From JAGXFP01 sp039714535 (GTDB lineage Bacteria; Desulfobacterota; Desulfobulbia; Desulfobulbales; JAGXFP01): DNA of 31,416 nt. The number at the start of each line of letters is the position of its first letter. The stretch's first letter is position 1. Below, one piece after another: positions 15,650-25,006 of this stretch. A program made the translations under genes and the position numbers. The stretch spans positions 1 to 31,416 of the forward strand of contig JBDLJC010000042.1 in NCBI GenBank assembly GCA_039714535.1, in the 5' to 3' direction. Under the pieces are notes generated by a model. The model had not been told where the DNA came from. It did not search any database and worked only from the letters and a program-made list of their open reading frames with translations.

Positions 15650-16390
15650 TTAGTTTCCGGGATCTTGTCGGGCCTGAAGAGCAGTTAGACTGACAAAGTC
15701 CTCCAAGCTTTGGGCCTCAACACCGAAACAGACGATGCCGCCCCCGAAAGCTGATACCAGTTCCACGGTAACACAGTCAGCGCTGTGCTCTTGATATTGA
15801 GGCAGCTTGTTGCCTCTGAAAACAACGGCCGCTTCCTTGCTGGTTTTAGGGAAAGGGACGTAAAGATCGGTTCGGTAGGCAAGATCATTCCCCGTGAAGT
15901 TGTACAGCCCGACAATCACCTCTGCCTCAACCCCGCTCTCATCAGAAAGTTGAGTAAGTTCCGTATAAAATATCTTTGGCGTCATCAAGTTTAGACCGAG
16001 GGTCTTGGGATCTGTGCCGGATTTAATAAAGTCGCTGTTTTTCAAAACATAAAATTTGTCGTGTACATATGTTACCGTGACAGGGCGCTCATCAAACACG
16101 ACATAGACTCCACCAACCAGACATGAAAACTGAATCAGGACGATAACCAGCAGATCGCGAAAAAGAACCTTCCGGGGCTTGGCTATATCGTAGACTATCA
16201 GCGTAAGCAACGGCCCGAGAACCAAGTCCACGCCGACAACGATCCTTATCCCCTGCCAGCCCCCGGCAGCAGCGAACAACGCCCCTGGATACCAAAAGAA
16301 CACGATAATCAGCAATAGCGCTAAAAATATTAATAAACTAATCCCGAAATGAGAGGCAAAGGCCAACCAGCGATTTTTGGGTAGGTTCAT
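15650..16390 (-). CDS. TfpX/TfpZ-type type IV pilin accessory protein
   Basis: This is a 246-aa inner-membrane protein. Three hydrophobic segments fill the first half: FGISLLIFLALLLIIVFFWY, then GVDLVLGPLLTLIVYDI, then LLVIVLIQFSCLVGGVYVVF. The WYPG...AAGGW and GVDLVLGPLLTLI segments match the TfpX/TfpZ/FimB family, which is needed for stable assembly of particular pilins. The C-terminal 120 residues form a periplasmic domain with two cysteines near the end. I chose the ATG at 16390 because AAGGA lies upstream and the family's usual N-terminus starts there. The intended pilin is not in the window. The 336-bp divergent gap to rmuC shows no convincing promoter to me. Confidence 0.8.
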   Translation of the reverse strand: MNLPKNRWLAFASHFGISLLIFLALLLIIVFFWYPGALFAAAGGWQGIRIVVGVDLVLGPLLTLIVYDIAKPRKVLFRDLLVIVLIQFSCLVGGVYVVFDERPVTVTYVHDKFYVLKNSDFIKSGTDPKTLGLNLMTPKIFYTELTQLSDESGVEAEVIVGLYNFTGNDLAYRTDLYVPFPKTSKEAAVVFRGNKLPQYQEHSADCVTVELVSAFGGGIVCFGVEAQSLEDFVSLTALQARQDPGN

Positions 16391-16726
16391 CTTAAAAGTC
16401 CTTGTTTGTCCTAGGCTGAATAGTTTACGAAAAATTCGCTGAAAAATACCAAAATATCTGTGGGACTTCAACCGGTAAAGGGTTTGCCATTGTTCTGTTT
16501 TCAGGGTTTTAGCGGCAACGATTGCTAACAATATCAGGCAAGGTCAAGAACACCGACATATTACGTCTTTTACTATATGGTAACCCTCCCCCGCCGCCAC
16601 GCCAATCCACCCCGGAGATTCTCCCTTTTTGGTAGACTGCCGGAATCTTTACCGATAAAGTTAGGGCCAATCAGCCAACATGCGAGATTAACGCCGCTAG
16701 CAACCAACAAAAAGCAAGGACTTGTA

Positions 16727-18070
16727 ATGACAATAATCGACTGGCTCCCACTTCTTATCTCAGCAATTTCTTTGATCATCCTGATCATGTTCCTAAAAAA
16801 GCTCTTATCTTTCGATAGTAATGACCTTGAAAAATCGATCCGGGAGGAGTTCCGGATCAGCCATGAAGAGGCAGCCAAAGCCACTCGCGAGGAATTCAAA
16901 TCCAGCCGGGAAGAAGCGGCCCATGCAGCCCGGGAACTACGGGAAGAAGTTGCCACGGCCCAGAAGACCGCCAACGAAACGGTAATCCAGACCATCGGCG
17001 AGATGCGCAAGTCCCAGAAAGACAGCCTCGAATCTATTGAACTCCGCATCAAGGACCTGGTCGATTCCAACCGGGACCGGTTGGACAAACTTCGCAATGT
17101 TCTGGATAGCCAGATCAAATCCCTGCAGCAGAGCAACGAGAAGAAACTTGACCAGATGCGGGAAACAGTTGACGAAAAATTACAGACCACCCTGGAGAAA
17201 AGGCTGGGGGAATCGTTCAAGCTGGTCAGTGAGCGGCTGGAATCGGTCCAGAAGGGCTTGGGCGAGATGCAGACCCTGGCCACCGGGGTCGGCGATCTGA
17301 AGAGGGTGCTGACCAACGTCAAGGCCCGCGGGACCTGGGGAGAAGTCCAGCTCGGTGCAATTCTCGAGCAGATCCTCACCCCCGATCAATACGCCAAAAA
17401 CGTCAAAACCCGCGAAGGGTCCCAGGACCACGTCGAGTATGCCATCCGCTTACCGGGCCCCGAGGACAATGGAGATGCTGCAGTCTGGCTGCCGATCGAT
17501 TCCAAATTCCCCCAAGAGGATTACCTGCGGCTGGTCGGCGCCGCCGACACCGCCGATAGCGACGCGATGGACAAGGCCCTGGCGGCTCTGGCTCGCTCAA
17601 TTCAGAACTCGGCCAAGGAGATCTCGGCCAAATATCTCGACCCGCCGCAGACCACCGACTTTGCTATTATGTTCCTGCCCACCGAAGGGCTTTATGCCGA
17701 GGTACTCAGGCAGCCGGGCCTGATCGAAAAGCTCCAGCAGGATTTCCGGGTAGTGGTCACCGGCCCAACCACTCTTTCGGCAACCCTGAGCAGCCTGCGC
17801 ATGGGTTTCAGGACCCTGGCCATTGAGAAACGCTCAAGTGAAGTTTGGAAAATCCTGGCAGCAGTCAAGTCCGAGTTCGGCAAATTCGGCGGAATTCTCG
17901 ACAGAGTCAAGAAACAACTGGATACGGCCTCAAACACCATCGACCAGACCGGGGTCAGGAGCCGCGCCATGGAACGCAAACTTAAAGAGGTGGAGCAGCT
18001 GCCGGTCGGTGAAGCTGAAAAAATCCTGGGGCTTACCGAAGTTGAGCCGGGCGAGTCGGCAGAAGATTAA
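16727..18070 (+). CDS. rmuC: DNA recombination protein RmuC
   Basis: This is a 447-aa RmuC homologue. A single N-terminal membrane segment (about 7-25) is followed by a long heptad-rich coiled coil (about 35-190, with repeated SREEAA and LRNVLDSQIKSLQ blocks). The RmuC nuclease-like domain then spans about 195-400: RGTWGEVQLGAILEQIL, VWLPIDSKFPQEDYLRL and FLPTEGLYAEVL are signature segments. RmuC limits inversions and structural rearrangements at repeats. A restriction-endonuclease-like core (the D-S-K of PIDSKFP) is known in the family. The ATG at 16727 follows AAGGA and starts the membrane segment; the frame extends 150 bp upstream without support. Confidence 0.93.
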   Translation: MTIIDWLPLLISAISLIILIMFLKKLLSFDSNDLEKSIREEFRISHEEAAKATREEFKSSREEAAHAARELREEVATAQKTANETVIQTIGEMRKSQKDSLESIELRIKDLVDSNRDRLDKLRNVLDSQIKSLQQSNEKKLDQMRETVDEKLQTTLEKRLGESFKLVSERLESVQKGLGEMQTLATGVGDLKRVLTNVKARGTWGEVQLGAILEQILTPDQYAKNVKTREGSQDHVEYAIRLPGPEDNGDAAVWLPIDSKFPQEDYLRLVGAADTADSDAMDKALAALARSIQNSAKEISAKYLDPPQTTDFAIMFLPTEGLYAEVLRQPGLIEKLQQDFRVVVTGPTTLSATLSSLRMGFRTLAIEKRSSEVWKILAAVKSEFGKFGGILDRVKKQLDTASNTIDQTGVRSRAMERKLKEVEQLPVGEAEKILGLTEVEPGESAED

Positions 18071-18207
18071 CGCCCCCATAAATGGCCCTTTAGCCCTGTC
18101 TCATCGGTATGGGAACACAATAATCCTCGGAACATCGTATACATATCTGCATTTATTTTGTGCCCATGCCTTGTTCTTGAACAAAATTGCTCATTCCCAG
18201 ACAGCCA

Positions 18208-19041
18208 CTAGCTAGCCCCCCGCCAAGTTACCTGCGGCTCGTCTCTCAAGGGCAACCTATGATAGCAGTATTTAGGGTAACCGATCATCATCGCCCCAAA
18301 CAGGCTGCGGCCTACACCAAAATCAAGATCTCTCTGCAAGGCCGGCCAGTTATTGACGGCCGTGTCGAAAAAACCGGCCCAACAGGTGCCAAGACCACCG
18401 GCAAAGGCGGTGAGTTCCAGCGAAGCCAAGGCTATTGACGCATCAATCCTGGCTATTCTGTAATCACTCGGGGCATGGACCAGCAACAGGGCCGGAGCGT
18501 GGCGCAGAATCGGGTCTTTGCCCTGCTCCCAAGCCTTGACCAGAGAGGTCATCCCATAACCCTTGACCATGGGGTTGTCATCTTTGATCATCTGCCCCAT
18601 CCAGTCGATGGCCAGCCCGGCCAACCTGTTGACCTCTAGTGGATCATTAATCACCAGCCACCCCAACTGCTGGCTGTTTCTGCCGGTGGGCGCATAACGG
18701 GCGGTGTCGATCAGCTCGGCCAAGACCTCTTGCCCGATAATTTTATCTTGGTAAAGCCGGATAGACCGCCGAGCCCTGACCATCTGCCTTACCTGCCCGG
18801 CAGATGGCAGCAGATCCCGTTGCAAAGGCGGGCACTCTTCGCAGTCCATGCGCTTAAGGGAAAAAGCGCCGTAGGGGCAAACCGCCATGCAGTGCCCACA
18901 ATTTATACACAGCCTTTCTGCGCCGGCAACAGGCTGGGGACAGGCTCCATCCCGACCGAGCATAATCAAGCCCAGCGGACACTCGGCCGCGCAGATCCCA
19001 TCCTTCCGGCATTTTTTCTCATCGATGATGAACAGGCTCAT
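18208..19041 (-). CDS. Ferredoxin-nitroreductase fusion flavoprotein
   Basis: This 277-aa protein joins an N-terminal two-cluster ferredoxin domain to a nitroreductase-fold FMN domain. Cluster cysteines appear as CRKDGICAAECP (11-22) and CINCGHCMAVCP (45-56), and two more cysteines (67, 70) lie in the linker. The nitroreductase part starts at VRARRSIRLY (about 92-101), which is the FMN phosphate site, and includes ARYAPTGRNSQ and GLGTCWAGFF. Such fusions are common in anaerobes and pass electrons from the clusters to FMN; the physiological substrate is unknown. GGAGAAAAA precedes the ATG. It is transcribed towards rmuC and has no operon partner. Confidence 0.92.
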   Translation of the reverse strand: MSLFIIDEKKCRKDGICAAECPLGLIMLGRDGACPQPVAGAERLCINCGHCMAVCPYGAFSLKRMDCEECPPLQRDLLPSAGQVRQMVRARRSIRLYQDKIIGQEVLAELIDTARYAPTGRNSQQLGWLVINDPLEVNRLAGLAIDWMGQMIKDDNPMVKGYGMTSLVKAWEQGKDPILRHAPALLLVHAPSDYRIARIDASIALASLELTAFAGGLGTCWAGFFDTAVNNWPALQRDLDFGVGRSLFGAMMIGYPKYCYHRLPLRDEPQVTWRGAS

Positions 19042-19224
19042 TTTTTCTCCAGTAGCTCTTGTAATTCCGTTGGCAGAGGATCAAAATCACAGGCAGGATT
19101 ATAATTTACCCAGCACATTAATAATGATATTAGATGTTTTCATGCTTGACTTAATAGCCGTAAAATTGCCATACTGAACAATGGAATAACATTTTTTTCT
19201 AGGATCAGCTGCGAAACCAACTCC

Positions 19225-19291
19225 ATGCCTAGCCAAAACCGACAACAAATCGGTTTAAACCATTTTCATGCCCACCTGATTCGGTAGGCAT
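19225..19291 (+). promoter_or_regulatory. Structured 5' leader of the GGDEF gene
   Basis: Three pairing segments precede the start codon by 24 bp. AAACCGA/TCGGTTT (19236-19242 and 19250-19256) is a perfect 7-bp hairpin. GGTAGGCAT (19283-19291) can pair locally with ATGCCCACC (19268-19276, 8 of 9 bp), or its last seven bases can pair with ATGCCTA (19225-19231, 7 of 7 bp) around the first hairpin. The two pairings exclude each other. A possible promoter (TTGACT, 18-nt spacer, CATACT) lies at about 19147-19176. Confidence 0.35.
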
Positions 19292-19314
19292 TTAATTTAT
19301 ATACAACCAACACA

Positions 19315-20745
19315 ATGTCTAAAGACAAAAACAATCAAGCAGAGCAATCACGAAAAAAAATATTCACGAAATTAATTGCCCGATTTCTGCGGCTGAATAT
19401 TTCCCAGAAAATGCATCTTGGCTTCTTACCCCTGGTAGTTCTTCTTATTCTTGTCTCCACCTTTGCTCTTGGCAAACTGAACCAACTAACCAGCTTAAAT
19501 GAATCTATTCTAATGGTCGATATCCCCGCCCAGGAAACAATCAGGCGGATGAAGACCATGGCTATCGATCAGGAATCCATCCTGCGGCGTTTCATTATTC
19601 TTAAGGACAATGCCTTTCTAAATGTTTTCGACAACAACAACCTTGGATTTTCCAAACACGTTGCCACATTAAAAACCTTATCCGGACTATCCGAAGAACT
19701 TGAGTTCCCTCTGGCGGATCTGGAAAAGGCCTACAACAACTACGCCAGCGCCCTGCTTGCGGGCATCAAACGACTGACAGAACAGCCCGATAACACCAGT
19801 GACTTCGATGCAGAAATAAAGACAAAACAGACAAAACTGCTCAAGTTATTGGTAGAATTCACCAATATCGCCAAAGCTAATCAGGATAAAAAAGTAGCCA
19901 TTTCGGCCTCAATAGGTAGTCTTGCCTTTAAATTTGCCCTGGCCCTCTGTATTATCGGCACGGCCCTGTCAGCCGCCGGAGCCGCCCTCGTCACTAATAA
20001 TATCGTTAATGCGGTCAAAAAGCTCCACCGTGCCACCGAGGAAATATCACAGGGGAGATTTGACCATCTGCCCGACATCAACAATAAAGACGAACTGGGC
20101 AATCTGGCCCAGGCCTTTGTCAAGATGGCCAAACGACTGAAAAACCTAGAAGAGATGTACCTGGATGCCAGCCCTCTCACCAGACTCCCTGGTGGTGTTG
20201 CCATTGAGAATATGTTAAAAAAGAGAATAGAGACTAAAAAGCTTTTTGCTTTTTGTCTGCTGGACATTGACAACTTTAAATCATTTAATGATCATTATGG
20301 CTACGCTCAAGGCAACAGAATGATCCAGGAAACGGCAGCCATCATAGAAGATCTTGCCTCCAAACATGGCTCTGACGAAGACTTCATTGGCCATATCGGC
20401 GGTGATGATTTCGTGATTATCACCACGCCGGACAAGTACAAAAACATCTGCCAATTAATCATCGAAAAGTTTGACGAAAAAGCGCCAACATTCTATTCTG
20501 ACAGTGATCGTAAAAGAGGCTATATTGCCGGCGCAAACCGGCAAGGGGAAGAGGTCAAGTTCCCACTGGCAAGTATCTCTATCGCAGTGGTAAACAATCA
20601 AGGCAGAGTCATAAAAAACCACATTGAAGTGGGGGAAATAGCAGCCGAACTCAAGGAATATGCCAAATCAACTGCCGGCAGCTCCATAGCGGAAGACAAT
20701 CGTCAAGGGCCCAAGCGCACAACCAAATTAACGGGACAAAACTAA
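19315..20745 (+). CDS. Membrane sensor with HAMP and GGDEF domains
   Basis: This 476-aa inner-membrane signalling protein has a membrane segment (about 37-56), a periplasmic helical sensor region (57-200, likely four-helix bundle) and a second membrane segment (203-228). A HAMP linker (about 229-282) and a GGDEF domain (about 285-445) follow. The catalytic loop is GGDDF at 362-366, and LDIDNFKSFNDHYGYAQGN (316-334) supplies the metal and GTP contacts. The second acid is Asp rather than the usual Glu, so cyclic-di-GMP synthesis is plausible but not assured. The C-terminus is polar and disordered. The start lacks an obvious Shine-Dalgarno and lies behind a structured leader. A lipoprotein gene follows after 24 bp, and the PilZ gene elsewhere in the window could read its product. 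Confidence 0.88.
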   Translation: MSKDKNNQAEQSRKKIFTKLIARFLRLNISQKMHLGFLPLVVLLILVSTFALGKLNQLTSLNESILMVDIPAQETIRRMKTMAIDQESILRRFIILKDNAFLNVFDNNNLGFSKHVATLKTLSGLSEELEFPLADLEKAYNNYASALLAGIKRLTEQPDNTSDFDAEIKTKQTKLLKLLVEFTNIAKANQDKKVAISASIGSLAFKFALALCIIGTALSAAGAALVTNNIVNAVKKLHRATEEISQGRFDHLPDINNKDELGNLAQAFVKMAKRLKNLEEMYLDASPLTRLPGGVAIENMLKKRIETKKLFAFCLLDIDNFKSFNDHYGYAQGNRMIQETAAIIEDLASKHGSDEDFIGHIGGDDFVIITTPDKYKNICQLIIEKFDEKAPTFYSDSDRKRGYIAGANRQGEEVKFPLASISIAVVNNQGRVIKNHIEVGEIAAELKEYAKSTAGSSIAEDNRQGPKRTTKLTGQN

Positions 20746-20769
20746 TCAATCCCGCAGGCAAAGCATAAT

Positions 20770-21327
20770 ATGATGAAAACTCTAAGAATTTTCCATGCCG
20801 TTCTATTTTTAGCAATATTCACGAGCGGATGCCTGCCCCCCACCTGGCCCCAAAAAACAAGCCGCGCCAATTTTGATTTTGCGCCCCAAGATTTAAAAAG
20901 CGCCAGTTTCGCCGAAAAAATCAAGGCCTTGGCCATAATCACCCAGGACACGAAAACCACTAACCTTGAGAAAGCAGAGGCCCACCGCCGTCTAGCCATT
21001 CTCTACCTGATGCCCAGAAATCCTGACAGCGATTTTCAAAGCGCCGTTGATGAACTGGGGAAATTCCTGGAATTAGCTCCGAACAAACTTGATACCCGTG
21101 CTGCGGCCAGTTGGGCAACAGCGCTGAAATCAGGAGAAGAGTACCAGGGTCTGAAAACCAAGGTCGAGACGCTGAATAAAAAGAACTATCAGCTGGCCAC
21201 AGAAAAGGAATCTCTCGCCAAAACTAATACAGATCTCGCTAACACCAATGCAGAGTTAAGGAAAATCATCGAAAAATTAAAGAAGCTGGATCTGTCTCTG
21301 GAGGAAAAGAGAAGAAATTTACGTTAA
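20770..21327 (+). CDS. Lipoprotein with coiled-coil C-terminus
   Basis: This is a 185-aa protein with a lipoprotein-type signal peptide ending in FTSGC (Cys21). The middle looks like a TPR-type helical region (AEAHRRLAILYLM, VDELGKFLELAPN). The last 60 residues form a Lys/Glu/Asn-rich coiled coil (LKTKVETLNKKNYQLATEKE and onward). The layout recalls the QseG/YfhG lipoproteins that partner membrane sensors, but I cannot assign it to that family. It follows the GGDEF gene by 24 bp and is probably co-transcribed, which suggests a role in sensing. It ends only 9 bp from the convergent gene at 21337. Confidence 0.75.
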   Translation: MMKTLRIFHAVLFLAIFTSGCLPPTWPQKTSRANFDFAPQDLKSASFAEKIKALAIITQDTKTTNLEKAEAHRRLAILYLMPRNPDSDFQSAVDELGKFLELAPNKLDTRAAASWATALKSGEEYQGLKTKVETLNKKNYQLATEKESLAKTNTDLANTNAELRKIIEKLKKLDLSLEEKRRNLR

Positions 21328-21336
21328 CAGAATCCC

Positions 21337-22053
21337 CTAGGAATTACCGACGCCTTGTTCTTTCAAGGCGTTAATATACGACAAGAAAAGTTCATCGCTC
21401 TCACCCTTCCCCTTTCTGTAGATATTTTTCACATGCGCTACATCCTTCTCGTTGATCACCAAATTGGCACTACAGCTAAGAGCTTCCAAAGAATATAGCG
21501 TCCTGAACTCCGGGCCGATCAATACGTAAAAAATGTAGCGGCGCCGGTTCATGGGCATACGTTTCAAAATATCGTGTATCTTCGACTGCTTAAAGGGCTC
21601 CCGGTCAAAATGGCTGTGCAGTATAATACTATCGAACTGGACCGATTGCATCTGTTCAAGCGCCTCACCCTTGGTATCGACCGTCACCGGTTGAAAAAAG
21701 GATTCGACCATTGCACTCAAAACACTATCCCTGGCCGGACCAGGATCCATAAGGATCAAGACCTTGGGAATATCCTTGATAGCATCGTCTTCCTCAAAGT
21801 CACTGGTAGTAAGCCAATTTATATCCGGTGGTGGGGGAGGCTCCACCCTTTGCTGGCCAGTTGCGGTACCTCTTGGCTGCTGGCGCCAATCGGCAAGCGA
21901 ACCGTCAGCCAACAATTCCATCGGAATTTTGCAGTGCGGGCACTTCAACTTTAAGGTCCCGGTTTTAACGACAGCCAGAGCGTCCTCAATTTTGGCAAAT
22001 TGCTTTTCGCTGAAATTCAACGCTTTGTTGCATTTCGGGCAATGGGTTATCAT
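21337..22053 (-). CDS. Zinc-ribbon protein with degenerate receiver-like domain
   Basis: This is a 238-aa cytosolic protein. CPKC (5-8) and CPHC (38-41) form a zinc ribbon of the type often found at the N-terminus of bacterial regulators. A proline-rich linker (about 70-78) leads to a response-regulator-like alpha/beta domain from about residue 94: KVLILMDPGPARDSVLSAM starts like a receiver, but the expected phospho-acceptor strand reads FDSIILHSHFD without the usual aspartate placement, so it is probably not phosphorylated in the normal way. It lies 39 bp downstream of the PilT/PilU-type gene on the same strand and may modulate pilus function. Confidence 0.75.
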   Translation of the reverse strand: MITHCPKCNKALNFSEKQFAKIEDALAVVKTGTLKLKCPHCKIPMELLADGSLADWRQQPRGTATGQQRVEPPPPPDINWLTTSDFEEDDAIKDIPKVLILMDPGPARDSVLSAMVESFFQPVTVDTKGEALEQMQSVQFDSIILHSHFDREPFKQSKIHDILKRMPMNRRRYIFYVLIGPEFRTLYSLEALSCSANLVINEKDVAHVKNIYRKGKGESDELFLSYINALKEQGVGNS

Positions 22054-22092
22054 GCCAGTCTAGGCTCCATTAGTAGGTGATAGTATCTAAAT

Positions 22093-23268
22093 TTAAAAGC
22101 CAGACCGTCCATCTGCGGCTTCCGGTTCCATACCCAACCCCTTAATGGCGGTGGTCGATTCACCCCGGGCAGCTTTAAGCTGATCAAGCCCCCGGGCAAC
22201 AACGCTTCTTTTTGAGCTGTAAGCCATGGCCGTTTCCTCGGTAATCAAGCCGTTTTCGTACAACTTGAGGATATGCTGATCAAACGTCATCATGCCAACT
22301 TGGTTACCATCGGCAATAATATCATAGAAGGTTTTTTCGTCACTTTCCCCGTTAATAATAAGCTCTTTCAAACGCAAGTTGGTACAGAAAACTTCGAGGG
22401 CGGCAACCCGGCCACCGCCAACCTTCGGCAACAGCCTCTGGCAAACAATCCACTTGAGCGTATCTGCCAATCGATTCCGCACTTGGGCCTGATCTTCAAG
22501 GTCAAACATGCCGACAATACGATTTATGGTCTGCCCCGCGTCGACGGTATGGAGGGTGCTCATAACCACATGCCCAGTTTCCGCCGCAGTCATGCCGATC
22601 TCCAAGGTTTCCAGATCCCGCATCTCACCGACCAGAATAATTTTGGGGGCCTGACGAAGGGCAGCGCGAAGGCCGTTCGAAAATGTATCAAAATCAGCGC
22701 CCAATTCCCGCTGGTTGAAGGTAGCCATCTTGTGCTCATGGGCATACTCTATAGGGTCCTCCAGAGTGACCACATGGACGGGTTTTTTCTTATTGGCCTC
22801 ATCAAGAATTGCCGCCAGGGTCGTCGATTTACCGGTGCCGGTAGCGCCAGTCACCAAAACCAAGCCATTCTTTTCCTTATAGATTCTGTGCAGAACCTCG
22901 GGCAAGGCCAGATCGTCAATGGTTGGAATCATGGTCTCAAGCTTTCTGAGCACAGTCGAGAGATTGCGTTTCCCTGAAAAGATATTGACCCGGAATCGGA
23001 CCTCCTGCCCCAAACGGTATGAAAGATCGCACGACCCGTATTTCACCAAAGCGTCCAACAGTCGCTGGTCGTTATTAATTAGGTTCAGAGCAACCACCTC
23101 AGCCTGAAACGGAGTCAGAGTGTGAACCGGCGGGGTAACTGCAACCGGCTGCATCTCACCGGCAGACTCCACCTGCAATGGTTTACCCGGCGTGATGTTG
23201 AGGTCGGAAACATGATCGTATGAACTAAGCATGGTTCTGATCCAGTAATCGATATCTGGTTGTTTCAT
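22093..23268 (-). CDS. PilT/PilU-type type IV pilus retraction ATPase
   Basis: This is a 391-aa hexameric secretion-type ATPase of the PilT/PilU group. The Walker A motif is GATGTGKST (141-149), the Asp box TLEDPIEY (168-175), the Walker B motif IILVGEMRDLET (210-221) and the His box GHVVMSTLHT (232-241). These powers pilus retraction and twitching motility. The C-terminal region reads AYSSKRSVVARGLDQL and lacks an obvious canonical AIRNLIRE motif, so it may be a PilT paralogue rather than the main PilT. I chose the ATG at 23268 because AAAGGG precedes it and the family N-terminus starts there. It follows mltA by 82 bp on the same strand. Confidence 0.9.
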   Translation of the reverse strand: MKQPDIDYWIRTMLSSYDHVSDLNITPGKPLQVESAGEMQPVAVTPPVHTLTPFQAEVVALNLINNDQRLLDALVKYGSCDLSYRLGQEVRFRVNIFSGKRNLSTVLRKLETMIPTIDDLALPEVLHRIYKEKNGLVLVTGATGTGKSTTLAAILDEANKKKPVHVVTLEDPIEYAHEHKMATFNQRELGADFDTFSNGLRAALRQAPKIILVGEMRDLETLEIGMTAAETGHVVMSTLHTVDAGQTINRIVGMFDLEDQAQVRNRLADTLKWIVCQRLLPKVGGGRVAALEVFCTNLRLKELIINGESDEKTFYDIIADGNQVGMMTFDQHILKLYENGLITEETAMAYSSKRSVVARGLDQLKAARGESTTAIKGLGMEPEAADGRSGF

Positions 23269-23350
23269 TTTCGGACCCTTTCTCCTGGTTGCAATTGTAC
23301 TCTCCATACTGCCAACGGAAACATTACAAAATAGGACGACAGATTGACAA

Positions 23351-24499
23351 CTATTTCTTTGCAACCAGGAAATAAAGTTTGCCGGGATGTTTCATCAGTC
23401 CGGCCGTTGCCCTGGCCTGTTTCCCAGCCCCCAGAAAGAGATCAACGCGGCGCTCCCCCTTAATTGCGGAACCACTATCCTGATTGACGACAAATCTGCG
23501 TAAAGGCGCCCAACCGATAATGTCGTTCGCTTCATTGAAGATCGGTTTTCTGGTCTGCAGAAAACCAAGGGCGCCCGACGGGAAACAGCTATGGTCAAGA
23601 GCAACCGAGCGCCCGGCGGTCAAGGGGGCTCCCAAACTGCCGAGGGGCCCGGGAGCTTCATTATCTCCCCACCTGAAAAAGATGAATGATTGATTGTACT
23701 GCAGGATATCCTTTCTTTCTTCGGGATGGGATTTGAGATAACTGACGATGGCGGGCAAACTGACCTCCGTCAACTCCATCTTGCCCCGTTCAACCAGCAA
23801 CTTGCCAATACTTCGGTAAGGCAAGCCATTCTTGGCGGCGAATTGGATCCTGCGGATCTTACCATCACGCAACCGAATCCGGCCCGACCCCTGGACATGA
23901 AGAATAAAGGCCTCAACCGGATCATCCAGAAAGACCACCTCCCGTCCGCTCAATACCTCCTCGTTTTCTATCTGGGCCCGGGTCCAATAAGGCAAAAACT
24001 GCCCGTCCTGCCGCCGCCCGATACGATCATCAAGTTCAAGGAGATCATCCGGTTTTCCGTAGAGGGGATAGATAAACGGCGCTTCCTTACGGAGACTTCC
24101 TTCGAGCAAAGGTTCAAAATAGCCGGTCACCAGAACCTTGCCGTCTCCTTCCGGGCTGCTCGCCGCGCATATATCAAACCGCTCCTTAAACTGCCTCTCA
24201 AACTGACCGGCCTGAAACTTTTGCCCGGCGAACGTCAGAAAATCAGTCAAACTATCAGCAAGTTCTCTGGCTCCATACTCTCGATCACAAAAGCGATAAA
24301 CCCGGGCAGCCGGCTGATGTTGCAGAAACCGGAGACTGGCGCCAATCGCCTCTGCCAGACCGGCTCCACCCAGATCATCCCGACTGATCTCAAGGTTACC
24401 ACCATCACCGGTTACACAACAGTCGGAGGCAGCACAGACGGAGCCGGGAACGGCGAAGAACAGCCAAACAATAAGAGGGATCAGGCCTTTTATTTTCAA
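23351..24499 (-). CDS. mltA: Membrane-bound lytic murein transglycosylase A
   Basis: This is a 382-aa MltA family enzyme that cleaves the MurNAc-GlcNAc bond of peptidoglycan to form 1,6-anhydro ends. Residues 1-23 form a signal peptide ending in VCA, without a clear lipobox. MltA signatures include VTGYFEPLLEGS (124-135), PVEAFILHVQGSG (194-206), and a C-terminal 3D domain with NQDSGSAIKGERR, in which Asp341 matches the catalytic aspartate. I chose a TTG start at 24499 because GGGGAG lies 7 nt upstream and the signal peptide begins right there; ATG codons further upstream have no ribosome-binding site. The PilT/PilU-type gene follows on the same strand. Confidence 0.9.
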   Translation of the reverse strand: MKIKGLIPLIVWLFFAVPGSVCAASDCCVTGDGGNLEISRDDLGGAGLAEAIGASLRFLQHQPAARVYRFCDREYGARELADSLTDFLTFAGQKFQAGQFERQFKERFDICAASSPEGDGKVLVTGYFEPLLEGSLRKEAPFIYPLYGKPDDLLELDDRIGRRQDGQFLPYWTRAQIENEEVLSGREVVFLDDPVEAFILHVQGSGRIRLRDGKIRRIQFAAKNGLPYRSIGKLLVERGKMELTEVSLPAIVSYLKSHPEERKDILQYNQSFIFFRWGDNEAPGPLGSLGAPLTAGRSVALDHSCFPSGALGFLQTRKPIFNEANDIIGWAPLRRFVVNQDSGSAIKGERRVDLFLGAGKQARATAGLMKHPGKLYFLVAKK

Positions 24500-25006
24500 G
24501 ATATTACTCCCCGGAAAAACCAACATAATCATAGGGCCAAACGACGAGGATGCGTAAAGAACATAAGCATGGTTGCCTGACCTCATAGCCAACAAAACCC
24601 CGTGGGCAAACACCCCGTAGCCTGCTGTCTAATTTAATTGAAAAACAATTCACCGTCTACTAAAGCTTAACGGACCACTTTGCCGGGAGCTCCATCCTTA
24701 AAAAGATGTGCTACCATCCATAAAAAAGCCAAAAATATGCCCAAACTGCAAATAACAATGGAGCTCAACCTGAATTTCAGGTTCTATGAAGATCATAGGA
24801 TTCGCCTTGGCTATTAGTAAAATACTTCATAGCGCAAAACGGTCAATCAATCCTAAGTTAATAACAACCGCGAAAAAGTCAGTGAATTTATTATTACTGC
24901 ATACGCAAAAACTTGGGTGTGGCTAGAGAAGACAACCGGCCTCCGGATACAGGATGCCCCTCCGCCGCAATAACTGCAAAAAAACAACCGGCAACCAGAG
25001 ACGACT
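24500..25006. other. Divergent intergenic region
   Basis: This region separates leftward mltA from the rightward membrane-protein operon. A 26-codon frame (ATG at about 24738) and a short CCTGAA/TTCAGG hairpin are present, but I see no Shine-Dalgarno, conserved RNA or clear promoter. It must hold two divergent promoters that I cannot place. Confidence 0.4.

Noticed and set aside
16573..17379. Long serine/arginine-rich open frame on the minus strand opposite rmuC
   Set aside because: Antisense shadow of the rmuC coiled-coil codons; no start signal and low-complexity composition.
23690..24580. 296-codon plus-strand frame opposite mltA
   Set aside because: Antisense to a gene with clear MltA motifs and a signal peptide; no start signal.
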